The notes under the pieces: generated by a model
The model's input: the letters and a program-made list of their open reading frames with translations, nothing else
What the model was told of the DNA's origin: nothing
The model's database searches: none
Part shown: positions 11,871 to 22,879 of the stretch, in pieces
Layout of the letters: each line of letters begins with the position of its first letter
Position numbering within the stretch: position 1 is the first letter of the stretch
Program-made: the position numbers and the translations under genes
DNA from: Siphonodentalium dalli
Taxonomy: Eukaryota; Mollusca; Scaphopoda; Gadilida; Siphonodentaliidae
Assembly (NCBI GenBank): GCA_032622095.1
Contig: CP136061.1
Span: 20,028,991-20,092,990, forward strand
Direction of reading: 5' to 3'
Length of the DNA stretch: 64,000 bases

Positions 11871-13077
11871 ATGTCAAATCTGAAAGATTCAGCACCAGGT
11901 CTACATCTGTTGACAAGTGATCAAATTTCTCTCTGTATATTTTATGCAATGAAATTATTACACTCGACGCCTAAGGAAAACTTTATTCACATAATAGAAG
12001 ACTCGGCTGCTGGAGATGATACACTGTTGAAAGCTATGCGGTCAAACATCTTCTATGAGGTTAAGAACTCGCGAGATTATTCTCTGGACAAAACCGCATG
12101 TATGCCAAACCGTATTGGAAACAATGTGACTGTCAAATTAGCCAATAATATTTATCAGCTATTAGTTTTTCTGGTCGACGGTGATGTTGAAATTTTGGGT
12201 GAGATCATCAGTAAAGGTTCGCGTTGCATATCCACGAGCGTCAACACTCCATCAAACACCAGTGTGCCAGACACGGACAACAACGGGGTGAATCTACCGT
12301 CAGTTACGTCATCATTAATCGACTTACTTAAGGACATCACCAGGCGTTTTAAAGAGGCTGAACATGTGGACAAAGTTAGCCGTGGGGTGAACGATTCTTA
12401 TATTGATTTCTTGCAGAAAGCTTTAACTAACTTGTCAGATACAATTGTTTCTGAATTTGACTCAATGAAGAAAGTACCAGCCAAAATAGTCACACCAAAA
12501 GAGTCACCTCACCGGAAAAGCGTTCCCCCATTAGACGACAATCACGCTCTAACCAGGACGCCGACAGAACACAGGGAGGTCGCCTGATCACGATGAGCGC
12601 TTTGACAATCCTAGTATTAACTCTGTGCCTCATAGCACTGGCGGTCGTTCTCGTAACAGTTACATCAATGACAATTCGCAAAGGTACCCTGGTGAATATT
12701 GTCAAAACAGAAATGGTAGCGATGACAACACAGACTTTTATCTTCATAGAAACCCATATCCTATCAAATCTGTTCGCCTTTTCTTGGGTAATTTGGACGA
12801 AAATGTCACAGCTAGAGAACTTAGTGACTATCTCATCGCATGCAAAGTATATTTTTCTCTTGTGAAAGTCATGTATAATAGCCGTACGCAGACTTCATCG
12901 GCCAGAATCAACATTGAAGACACTAGCATGGAGACAGTTTTAGACCCTGCATTCTGGGGTCCTGACGTTGTTTGTCATGAATGGCAACCATATTCGGAAC
13001 GTCACAGTGAATATATGTACGATACCAACCCACCACCAACACCCAGCTTTGGCAAGGGACACCATTCTTATGCGTAA
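11871..13077 (+). pseudogene. Non-LTR retrotransposon ORF1, frameshifted
   Basis: An open frame of 238 codons (11871-12587) is followed in the +1 frame by 150 codons ending at 13077. The second part carries SVRLFLGNLDENVTARELSD and later METVLDPAFWGPDVV. Those two blocks are spaced like the RNA-binding-type domain found near the C-terminus of ORF1 proteins in CR1/L2-like and related LINEs. A single frameshift near 12,555-12,585 separates the halves. The N-terminal 238 residues match nothing I recognise. The ATG follows directly on a TTAACCCTTTCGTGACAGG segment that also ends other elements here (about 30,770 and 42,900), so the 5' end of the LINE is uncertain. Confidence 0.6.
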
Positions 13078-13449
13078 TTCTCAGCTATTTTGTAAAAAAA
13101 ATCAGATATTACATATATGCTATGCATTTCTCCACAATGATATCACATAACTGTATTTGTATGTATATCACTGTCTTCCTCGTGCATGTCTTTATTTCAT
13201 ATTCGGCAAAAAAGTGGTAATGACCCTGTACGTGTGGATATTGTTTAATATTGTAACATTTCTTGTCAAGCGCCGTATACTTGAGTAGGACACTAAATCG
13301 GATATAAGCTGATCTGGTGGGCATAAGTGAGCACTTGTTATATCAGAAAGATGTCAATTTTCTAAATTGTATCCATCATAAATATTCATATCATGCAGTT
13401 TGTGATGCTTCGCAACGTTTACAATGCAACGCGGTCGGCCCAAAGGTGG

Positions 13450-13981
13450 TTGTGCAATACTTTATTTTTATTTACATACATGTATGTGTTTCAAGTGTAT
13501 CTTCCATCCTCAAATTATACTATCCAATTTTATCGAGATTACATTGGTATTTTGAAAAGCCCTTATGATGCCTATATTGTGCTTGGTGAAGTGATATTCA
13601 TGGGCGATTTTAACGCTACAACTTACAAACACGATGATCGTGGAAAAGAATTCGAGTCCTTCGTCGCATACGCATCATTTTTATCAGCCAATGAGTTTGT
13701 AAATTCCAACATGAGGCTGCACCTATGTGCCAAAAATGGACTGTCATGGTTCTGTCATTGATCACATTATAATACCAAAGCACAAACAGAACGATATTGT
13801 ATATGCCAATGTAATTGATGATGATGCTCTAGATTTCTCAAATCATCGACCGGTATTAGTGTCAATAAAGTACAATGTTAACACGGAAATACCTGTGGCT
13901 GTCCGTAACCAAAGATGTAATTGGAAAGTATTTTCCTCTAATATAATTCAGCATATCAGCTTCAATACCAGTCAGATATAG
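13450..13981 (+). pseudogene. LINE ORF2, endonuclease remnant
   Basis: Two overlapping frames carry VYLPSSNYTIQFYRDY, then VIFMGDFNATT, then IDHIIIP, and finally DFSNHRPVLVSI. These are the ordered landmarks of an APE-type LINE endonuclease. The catalytic GDFNA is intact, and the terminal SDH motif is read as SNH. The N-terminal third of the domain is not recognisable, and a frameshift lies near 13,730-13,760. Confidence 0.8.
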
Positions 13982-14372
13982 CACTGATGCTTCCAGATAA
14001 GAATGTCAATAGTCGTCGAGATCGTGACAACTATTATGACACTTTAATTTAATGTGTAACTACATCATCAGATAACAATATTCCTCAACGTAAATTCAAA
14101 CAATTTCTAAAACCGTATTGGAACAATCATTTGAATAGTCTTTACAATTCTATGAACTACTTTAGATTAATCTGGATATCAGCGGACGACCACGTGACTG
14201 CAAAATGTCAATTACCGTAACTATAAAGATGCAAAATGTTCTTTTCGCAAAGCTCATAGAAAAGATATTAGATCATACATGGATACATTCAATGCTGAAG
14301 TCGATAATTCGGCAGAGGTAGATCAACACACGTTTTTGTCTCTTTAACTGAAATCGTAAAAGTCGCAACTCT

Positions 14373-15654
14373 TTGTCTAGCTCTATTTTTAAATATAACG
14401 GTAACATACTGAGGAATCCATCCGAAATTGTCGGTGCATGGGCCTCATATTATGAGTCTATTTTTTCATTTCCAATTGAGAGCTCAGAATTAAACGATTT
14501 ACACTTTATTGAAACAAATTCCTTCATCACACGAGAGTTATCAAAGTCAGACGTCAGCCCAATAGACAATATAGTCATGTTCACCGTCACATCTCAAGAG
14601 ATTAACTCACTTTTTGGACTCTTCTCTCTAAATAAAGCTGCTGGTTGGGATAATATCAGCAATGAACATATAATTTTTGGTGGCGACGTCCTTCAGGACA
14701 TATCGCCTATCTATTTAACCAGATATTTTTTCATGAGTACATTCCCATAAATGCTAAACGAGAAGTGATATTTTCCCTGCATAAAGGTGGACTTTGATAG
14801 CTACAGAGCCATTACACTTTTGCCGACATTATACAAGCTCCTTGAAAGAGTTATCTTAACTCGGTTGCAAGATTATGCCCCCAAAACTCTTGAAACTCAT
14901 CCGTTACAAAAACGGATTTCAAAATGGGGTGAGTTGTTTGATGTCTTCCTACCTGGTTTCCGATTGCACGTCTTACACGACCGAAAAGAAAAGTAAACTG
15001 TATACATGTTTCCTGGACGTCTGGAAGGACTTTGATACGGTTTGGATTAATGGCCTTCTTCTCAAATTGCACCAACGTGACATTCGAGGTAAAACACTAA
15101 GACTTTTCAACACCTAGTATACTGGAATAAAATGCATCACTTTATTCAAGAACTCAACTTCTAAATGGATAGACATTTGTCATGTTGTCATGGATCCAGG
15201 CAGGGATGCACAATATCACCTTTTCTCTATAATTTATTCATTGACGAATTATTAAACATACTAGAAGAGTCCGGATTTGATCTACACGTGCACGACATTA
15301 ACTGCTCTTTTGTAACCCATGCTGATGATATAGCATTATTCTCCTTAACGAAGTTTGGTCTTCAATCGATGTGTAATCTATGTGTACAGTACAGTAATAA
15401 GTGCAGGAGATATCGCTTTAACCCAATGAAAACACACGTTGTCGTCTTTCATGAAACAGACAAAGAATCCGCTAAAGCGAAAAGATCTTGGTACCTTGGA
15501 AAAAGCCAAATAATGGAAACAGATGAAGTAACACATTTGGGGATACCTCTCAATAAGTCCCGCTTGATGAGCTCTTTCGTAGAAACCATTGCAGATAAAA
15601 TCAGATCAGTTTACTTTATGTTGTCCAATTGTGGCGTGTACTCAGGTGGTTTAA
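14373..15654 (+). pseudogene. LINE ORF2, reverse transcriptase domain
   Basis: Consecutive frames read INSLFGLFSLNKAAGWDNIS, then FDSYRAITLLPTLYKLLERV, then LDVWKDFDTVW (first catalytic aspartate block), then SRQGCTISPFLYNLFIDEL, and then THADDIALF (the YADD block, with His for Tyr). Frameshifts or stops lie near 14,750-14,790, 14,900-14,930 and 15,117-15,165. The domain order is that of a non-LTR retrotransposon. The frame is cut at 15,654 by a TTAA-flanked MITE and resumes at 16,047. Confidence 0.88.
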
Positions 15655-16046
15655 CCCTTTACCCAACAAACCGGCCAAAACCGGCCAAATAAAGCTTCAA
15701 CAGCCTAAATTATCTTCGGTCTGTCTCAATAGAACCATACAAATATGGATATCATTGGAACCGGCTCCTTGACCACATTGTGATAGTTACAGTTATGCCC
15801 TGTGCCAATGCATTCTCTTATATATGCGAGTCGATCATAGGTCGCCTCGCATATATAAGAGAATGCATTGGCCTAAAAAAAAACTTTTTTTAACACTTTT
15901 TACCATTTTTTCTTACATTCTTTAACAATTTTATAATTTTTAATGTGTTAAGCCAATGCATTCTCTTATATATGCGAGGCGACCTATGGTCGACTCGCAT
16001 ATATAAGAGAATGCATTGGCACAGGGCCCTTCTGTTGGGTAAAGGG
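15655..16046. mobile_element. TTAA-flanked piggyBac-like MITE, copy 3, in the LINE
   Basis: TTAA at 15651-15654 and 16047-16050 flanks this 392-bp element. It has both palindromes (15804-15872 and 15952-16020) and CCCTTTACCCAACA ends. Removing the element plus one TTAA leaves the LINE codons for SGG and LTPTISKKMY continuous. The sequence therefore shows directly that the target was TTAA and that four bases were duplicated. Confidence 0.95.
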
Positions 16047-16980
16047 TTAACACCTACTATCTCTAAGAAAATGTATGAATCAATAGTTTTACCTAAAGGG
16101 TTGTGCGGTTCAGAAATACTCGCCTGTCTAAATTCAACATACTGTAATCGCCTTGAACAAATTCATAGGATGTGTTTGAAGCACATCCAATGTTTTCATA
16201 CAAGAACCAGAACTGATATGGCATTGGGTTTCATAGGAATGCAACCACTGTGTGTTTACGTTGAACGTAGAGTGTTATCACTATTCTGTGCGTTATGTCA
16301 TGTTTCTCCTTATAAGAGAGTGAAAGAAGTATTCATATGTCGTCTAATGGATGCATTGTCTGGTCTTACATGTTCACAATCATTTTGCAATAATCTTTTG
16401 CATGTTTCGAATCAGCGTAATTTGACAGAACATATTGTGTCTTTTATAGACACGTCCACCTTTATGAATAAGTCAATGTGGAAAGAACTTATTAAAGTTT
16501 GTTTCAGAAGTATCCAATCAACGCGATTGGGATAATAGAGTATCATCGGACATCGATTTTTCGCGTTTTTTTTTGGGATCCATCCAGCACTTGTTCTCTC
16601 CAATCTATGGCGCATTTGTCATAAGCATCCTCGCGATAAACATAAATATGTAATGTTGCGCAACTTATATGTTCATCAAATAACAGACTTACTCAATGCA
16701 ATAAATGTGAACTGATCATAATATCAGATCTAGCTGAGCATCTCGTGGAATCTTGCATATTTCTCATATCTATATACGAAACCATATATGGTATGTTATC
16801 ATAAATATATTCGGAATTTCATTTTATCATGTACTAGATAACACGAGCACGGAGCAAATTATTCATGTGTTTTTGGGGCATATGCCTCCCACATTAGAAC
16901 CATTCGTCGAAGACAAGCTTGAATATGTGCGATTTTGTTATGAACGCTACTTATTCACTGTGGTGTCGATTGTCGGATAA
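16047..16980 (+). pseudogene. LINE ORF2, C-terminal region
   Basis: The frame resumes as TPTISKKMYESIVLPKGLCG and runs through RLEQIHRMCLKHIQCF, the usual thumb and post-RT region of LINE ORF2. It is open to 16,535. Translation across small shifts then continues through LWRICHKH, YVMLRNLYVHQITDLLN and DLAEHLVESC to a last open frame ending at 16,980. It is inactive because of stops and shifts. Confidence 0.75.
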
Positions 16981-17384
16981 TGTATGTCAGGATTTATATG
17001 TCGCACGGTAACATTTGCCCCAATCTCCGCTGTTATGACTGAATGTCCATCCGCCATATATGTATATGAACAGTTTTGTGGAATCTGTTTTGTTAGTCCA
17101 GCCCGAGTACCCCGTAACTCTGAATGATTTGGAGCAGTGTAGACCGCAATGGGGGCATACTTATATGCATCCCTGCTGCTTGCACAATTGCGTATACATC
17201 AAGTCTTCCGGTGTGGCTCCGGGGGGGGGGGGGGTGCATGCCAGGTTAGTAATTTATAGAATCACAGAATCGTGAATATAAACTATTGTTTTCATTTCAT
17301 TACATGTTAGTCTGTAAATATGTATTGCTTATTCCCTGTATATGTTTTTTGTTTGTTCAGTTATACTCTCCTGGATTGGAGGAA

Positions 17385-17415
<31 letters not shown>
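16981..17415 (+). mobile_element. Probable LINE 3' region and AT tail
   Basis: Non-coding DNA with a long G run (about 17220-17234) ends in ggaggaaataaa and a TA dinucleotide run (about 17388-17417). That is a plausible 3' UTR and simple-repeat tail for the LINE above. The boundary is inferred. Confidence 0.45.
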
Positions 17416-17419
<4 letters not shown>

Positions 17420-17910
17420 ATATATATTTTGAAGACCTCTGTCTGTCTGTTTGTCTGTCTGTCCTTAATACAAATCTACGATTCTCGACCGATCGGGACG
17501 AAACTTGGTACGTGTGTGTAGTTTGACCAGGCGGTGGTCGTTGTCGTATTTGCGAGCCCGTGCGACGCCCGTGCAGCGCATGCGCAGACGAGATCTCGGA
17601 AACGGGTGGAGCTATCGACTTGAAATTTGGTATGTGAATGTATCTTGCCCCGAGTACGAATTTTATCGGGTAGCCGAGCCCGTGCGACGCCAGCTTCGCG
17701 CATGCGCAGACGAGATCTCGGAAACGGGTGGAGCTATCGACTTGAAATTTGCTATGTGAATGTATCTTGCCCAGGATACGAATTTTATCTGGTCGCCGAG
17801 CCCGTGCGACGCCAGCTTCGCGCAGACCAGATATCGGAAACGGGTGGAGCTATCGACTTGGAAATTTGGTTTTTGAATAGCCCGGACAACGTCGGGCTCA
17901 TCGGCTAGTC
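17416..17910. repeat. Tandem repeat of about 120 bp, three units
   Basis: Units contain cgagatctcggaaacgggtg, gagctatcgacttgaaattt, tgaatgtatcttgcccc and gagcccgtgcgacgccagc. They start near 17,590, 17,710 and 17,827, after a tctg run. GC content is clearly above the surroundings. Open frames on both strands (17476-17703 minus; 17505-17908 plus) follow from the repeat and match no known protein. Confidence 0.85.
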
Positions 17911-18420
17911 TATTATATATTTTGGAAGATCTGTTTGTTTGTTTGTTTGTGTGTAATCGATTAACTCGAAAACGGCCGACCCGATTGCGATGAAACTTGG
18001 TATGTGGGGGTATTTTCGGCCGGGGGGTGACATAGGCCTATTGATTTTCAGATCCGAGGTCAACTTTTCACGTGCCGAGGTCAAATCTGTTTTTACGCTG
18101 TGTTACTGGACTTTCATTTGAGTTCGGTGCTTACAAATCGATTCGAAACAGCGCGAATAATAAAATGCCAGTCATAATAATGACACTGTGAGAATCTTTC
18201 GTGTTTCCTCTTTCCAACGATATATAATGCGTATGTATCCGTTTTAGTTATCTGCCTCAATTATCAAGAAGAAGTGGTACTATCTTCCATCAGGATAAAA
18301 ACAATGCGTAACTTCTATGACGTCGTTAGAGGTCATAACGTTAGATCACGTTAACGCTTAACCGGCGTGGTGTATTCGCAAAATGTCAGGAAGCTACAGT
18401 CATGGAAGGGTTAATTAGAA
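17911..18420. repeat. Related repeat with gatgaaacttggtatg motif
   Basis: The tttg run, acccgattgcgatgaaactt and ggtatgtggggg echo the start of the preceding block (cgatcgggacgaaacttgg near 17,491). This is probably another member of the same dispersed repeat. Confidence 0.55.
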
Positions 18421-18695
18421 ATGGCGGAACATCCTACGTTGATAAGAGTGATCATCGAGACGTTTGTCCAAAGAAAGAGGTGATGCCAGCACAGAGCTTA
18501 TAATTGTAATACGATCCTAACAGAAGACCCTGTCAATTATTGAGCCATTCCCAGTGAGATTAGAGATTACATTGTCTATGTCACTTGAATATTATAAATT
18601 ATGGATGAATCTAATCTAAGAAGATACCACTTTCACTCACCGCAGTGATTCGTGGAAGAATTCGAATTGAATGGGCGAGTCATTCGCATAGTCAT

Positions 18696-18758
<63 letters not shown>

Positions 18759-19170
18759 GCATGTATATTTTTAAATTACTTCAAGACATGGTGGTTATAC
18801 TATAATGCACAAACATTGTAATACATTATTTATTATATTCTCAATGGTGATTTACGGGAAAAAATCGCGGTTAAACAAATTTAGATATCCCCCAAAAGGG
18901 GATATAGAAGTTTTCATTTTCACTCAACCACCGACCCATGTTGAACAACTGACAAACTTCCCCGGATACAAGGATCGGGATACCCCATATATGGATCACA
19001 AACCCGTTCTGAACTGGAATAGTTGCGGTCAGATGTACACCTTGCAGACTGAACCAGAAATTTGAAATACGTCGCATGGGACCGCATAACATTTCGTTCG
19101 GTTCGTGGAAATCGCTTATTTCTCGAATCTTCAAAGGGGAATCTTGTGCATCCAGGTTCATTCTTGTGGG
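18421..19170. other. Intronic DNA with a long TA run
   Basis: The only clear feature is a TA dinucleotide run at about 18,699-18,756. Overlapping short frames at 18,805-19,282 on both strands match nothing known. Confidence 0.55.
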
Positions 19171-19174
19171 AGTG

Positions 19175-19580
19175 ACTAAAAACCACCCGGACCACCCATG
19201 TGTTTATGGGTGATTTTAGTGGCCATAACTGTGCGGGTGTCGTGGAAACCCACACACGCACGGGTGGTGGTCGCGTCCACACAAAATGCCACCATCGCTA
19301 AATATATTTGCTGCGAATGAAGCTAAACGCCCGAACAGCCCCTATGGTGCTTTTAGTGGCCAGAACAATGCGGGGTGTCATAGAAACGGACGGGAGTCGC
19401 CGCAACAGAGAAGTGCCGCTTTAAACTAAATATTGACTAAAATCCGCCCGGTCCAGCTAGGACCAACCCGGACCGTCCATGTGGTGCCTAGAGTGAATTT
19501 AGTGGCCATAACAGTGCGGTTGTCATGGATACCCACCTACCCCCGGACGGTGGTCGCGGCCACAAGAAGTGCCGCCAATA
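19175..19580. repeat. Degenerate triplicated repeat, about 140 bp
   Basis: Three diverged units share ttagtggcca(t/g)aac, gtgcggg/ttgtc, ggtggtcgcg and agtgccgc. The units lie at roughly 19,175-19,290, 19,320-19,430 and 19,445-19,575. Confidence 0.7.
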
Positions 19581-19904
19581 ACCCATAACTTACCAGAAGT
19601 GCAATACGTAAGTATTTTGTCTCGAGCATGTACGGTGTATCATGCATGCAAACATAACTCCGAACACAGAGTTTGATGCAATGTATCTTTCATGTACACT
19701 AATATATCACATACTAATAATGATGCATCTAGCTTTTGGAAATCTGGTTTGGAAACCAGTTAGTTCATGGGTTTGTAATTTTGGCTTTACAGTGACGTAT
19801 GTAAACTGAAAACTGAAAGCAGAACTTGATGAAGAGTCCCGTTTGACATTGACTATCATAGTATAGTAATGTATCTAGTGTTTTTCTTAATCTAGGTCAT
19901 GTAC

Positions 19905-20060
19905 GATGATCGTGTGATGGCGTGCTGTGATTCAATGTGTTGTGTATCGCGACGTGATGGAGTCGCACTGGTTATGGCGTGCTGTATTCCGCGGTGTGAT
20001 AGCATCATGCTGGGTGGTGTGCTGTATACCGCGGTATAATTGAGTCCTACTGGGGGTGGT
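19905..20060. repeat. Tandem repeat of about 60 bp, three units
   Basis: The motif tggcgtgctgt(g/a)tt, followed by cgcggtgtgat or its variants, recurs three times. The units are diverged. Confidence 0.65.
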
Positions 20061-20099
20061 GTGGGCTTTCTTAATGCCAATAAGGACTTAATATGTTAC

Positions 20100-20950
20100 G
20101 AGGTCACCGTTGAAATTGGCTGATCAATCTCGGATGTGTACAAATCGTCAGTGAAAATTTACACTAGGGACACCAGCATTGATCCAATATAGACATTAAT
20201 AATGTAATACAGAGCTGCGCAAACAAAACGAACGCACCGATAGACTAATGTACCTGCAGAGCTGGGACAAAACGCCAGATCCCATCCGTCCAGCGGGAAC
20301 AAAAAATGCATATCCCCGTGCGCACGGATACAATAAAGAATCGTTGCTGCACCATCAATTTGCCATGTTAAGATGGAACTATGTCACGCTTGGAATGTAC
20401 TTCAAGCGTTCACATACTGTAGTGTTCTACAGTGTGTGCATAATCCTTAGGTCCTTCACGCTCACAACACAAAACATACAATTCAATCGCACGATTACAT
20501 GGCTGGCAATTGCATTGAAACATTGCGAAATATGTTATATATATGTGGCGGGGATATGATTAGATAGTATATTATAATTCTTATTTACAATGTACACATA
20601 ACAAATACAAATACAAACAAATACAGTGCAACAGCCATACATATATATAACTAAAAGTGATATAGTCATAACTGACTGTTTCACACAACATATAAGGGTT
20701 TATTATATGCTTCCCCATTAAATGGTGAAAAATTACCGTGGCGTAGAGCGTTATATCCATCGACTGGACCATGCGATGGATAACACTGATCGAGTCGATG
20801 GATAACACACTTCCGGTTTATATGCCCGATATCTGTCATTCAGTGGTGAGCAAATAAATTGATGGCATGTAAACAAAATGCAAATGTCGAAGCTTTCTAA
20901 CAAATTGAAGTGAACTGTAGGACAAAACTAGCAGTTTTGGGAGGATTGTA
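20100..20950. other. Intronic DNA, nothing recognised
   Basis: No motif, exon or structured repeat that I can support. Confidence 0.45.
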
Positions 20951-20967
20951 TAACGTAGCGAATATAA

Positions 20968-21085
20968 TAAAAAGAACACCTACATGTTTTGGTTGGTTGA
21001 AATTCTGTATTTCCTTGTAGCCACTCATGAGATAATCCGGGTATTCAACCAAAACCCGTAGGTATTCTCTATATATTATTTTAAT
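20968..21085. repeat. Inverted repeat of about 118 bp
   Basis: cctacatgttttggttg near 20,980 pairs with caaccaaaacccgtagg near 21,047, and the outer AT-rich flanks also partly pair. Confidence 0.65.
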
Positions 21086-21169
21086 AAGGTCGACACAGAC
21101 GTTTTAACTTTTTGCCCTATAGTCAACAGCGAAATTTGAAACTCGCCATATTAAGGTTTATGTTCAATG

Positions 21170-21390
21170 CGACTGTTAGTCGTGAGAACAACGCAGTTGT
21201 CACCCCCACGGGGAGGCCGCCTTAGTCCCCTTTGAATGACAAACTTTTCTTCGCCAGGGAGGCACTTGAACCCCGTTAAATGACAAATTGTTCTTCGACA
21301 GGGATACACTTGACTCCAGTTGAGGGACAAATTGTTCTTTGACAGGGAGGCACTTGACCCCCCGTTAAGTGGCAAATTGCTTTGGCTGCT
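21170..21390. repeat. Tandem repeat of about 60 bp, three units
   Basis: Units contain gacaaattgttctt, gacagggaggcactt and gacccc/ccgtta. They are moderately diverged. Confidence 0.7.
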
Positions 21391-21479
21391 AACCCTTCAA
21401 TGGAGAGCAATATTGCATCTAGACTATTTAGAGTGCTGGGCGGGTGTTATCGACAGATACTAGTTCAACTACCATTGGA

Positions 21480-21680
21480 CTATCCTTCCAAACGTCCATG
21501 AATATTAACGTGATTTGCCCTTCCTTTACTAATCTGAACATTTCCCGCCAATGAATATGAACTCTTCTGCACTTGTATCAGCTTTCCGTCTGTGTGCCGT
21601 CTGCTCATTTTTCCTGAACGAATACTAGACGATTCCAATATATTACCAATTAAGCATCGGTTAGTTGGTTTTATTCCTCG
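21480..21680. repeat. Fragment related to the 33.8-kb TTAA element
   Basis: cctttactaa, ccaatgaata, ttctgcacttg, gtgtgccgtctgctcat and cgattccaatat parallel the interior of 33,765-34,000. The ends are missing. Confidence 0.55.
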
Positions 21681-21699
21681 GATCTTGGTATGCGGCAAA

Positions 21700-22745
21700 C
21701 CACGTGGCGGTGTGTTTACCTTTTGTACTTCCGGTTCAACGGGATGGGAGATAATCAGATTAAACAGAACAATACTTGAAATCGAACAAAGAAAATTATT
21801 TTACGCTTCCCACCTCCTCCCCTTCTCCGCCTATTTCTTAACTTGGTTGGCAAGTTATTAGTCGCTTGGAAGTTAGTTATAATAATTGGGAAATTTTTAT
21901 GACTTTGAACAAGTCGGTCATTTTGGTCTGATTTTGTTTGTTTGGTTAGAGCTTCTGTGTGTTTCCTAATTGTTCTTAACATGTGGATAATGTACAATGT
22001 GATTGTTTATATGTTATTTGTCAGCTTTATGTGTATGTTGTTATGAGGGCGTGTTGTGCCCACTATGTTTGGTTATTTTGGGATATATAAAGCTGGCCAC
22101 TACGCAACTCATTCTTCAATTCATTTTAGTTCCAGGGTCCGGGGAATAAATACTTTTATAACTGGGTGAGAGTTTATACATTTAATTAAGGTACGATTTC
22201 ACCAGATATCTCTGCGGATTTATATGCAACTGTTTACATATGTAAAATATGCGTGATCAATATTTTGAAAGAATGTGGTTTTATCAAACGTTTATGCGCA
22301 GCAAAAATGTTATAAAAAAAACTTAATCAAAAAGCAATATTACTTTTTGATGGTTATATTAAGTCTGTAAACCGAGCTCAACAAAATATAGAGTATAAAA
22401 CCGAGTTCAACGTATACTATACATTATTACAAATCATGTTTTGGTTTTTGAAATCTGCAGAATCGAAGTTGGGGCCTGGTGAACCAACAATAACCATACT
22501 CGAAACCATCGGCACTCGCCTTCGTGCTCAGGAGGGGAAGTAACTTAGCATATGTGAGTTTTAAAAACGGATCTAAACTATTTAAATTCATTACGAGATA
22601 CGTTCTTTTAAGGCCCGGTAGTTTATTCCTGAGAAATGGGTCTGGTAGCAAACATTAATCTCGACGTGCTAATTTTAATATATATTTGGTCTGTGTTAAC
22701 AGATTGTCTTATCACAATGAAATTGTTTAGAAATGGCGATTTCTT
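21700..22745. other. Intron end before synaptotagmin exon
   Basis: No coding signal. A TATA-like tatataaagctgg near 22,084 with a following CA-rich stretch could be an old LTR or chance; I see no matching second LTR. Confidence 0.4.
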
Positions 22746-22752
22746 ATTTCAG

Positions 22753-22873
22753 GAGAAAGTTGACCTTGGTGAGGTCATGATATCGTTGTGTTATCTCCCA
22801 ACTGCTGGTCGCCTCACTCTGACAGCGGTCAAAGCCAGAAACCTGAAAGCAATGGATATCACTGGGTCCTCAG
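22753..22873 (+). CDS. syt: Synaptotagmin exon: C2A-C2B junction, start of C2B
   Basis: This 121-base exon encodes [20 protein letters not shown] and [20 protein letters not shown], the first strands of C2B. The first C2B calcium-ligand aspartate is in LKAMD. The exon begins after ttcttatttcag in phase 0, matching the end of the previous exon. It ends with one base of an Asp codon before gtaagt (phase 1). DLGE.. [12 protein letters not shown] is the standard C2B opening of the synaptotagmin family. Confidence 0.95.
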
Positions 22874-22879
22874 GTAAGT

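Larger units (their letters stand above)
5395..22752 (+). other. Synaptotagmin intron, about 17.4 kb
   Basis: The donor gtgagt at 5395 and the acceptor ttcttatttcag ending at 22752 bound this intron. It carries a SINE-like unit, four TIR elements and a 5.5-kb decayed LINE. All are listed separately. Confidence 0.88.

Noticed and set aside
22020-22170. Solo LTR with TATA box
   Set aside because: No TG..CA ends, duplication or second LTR could be found.
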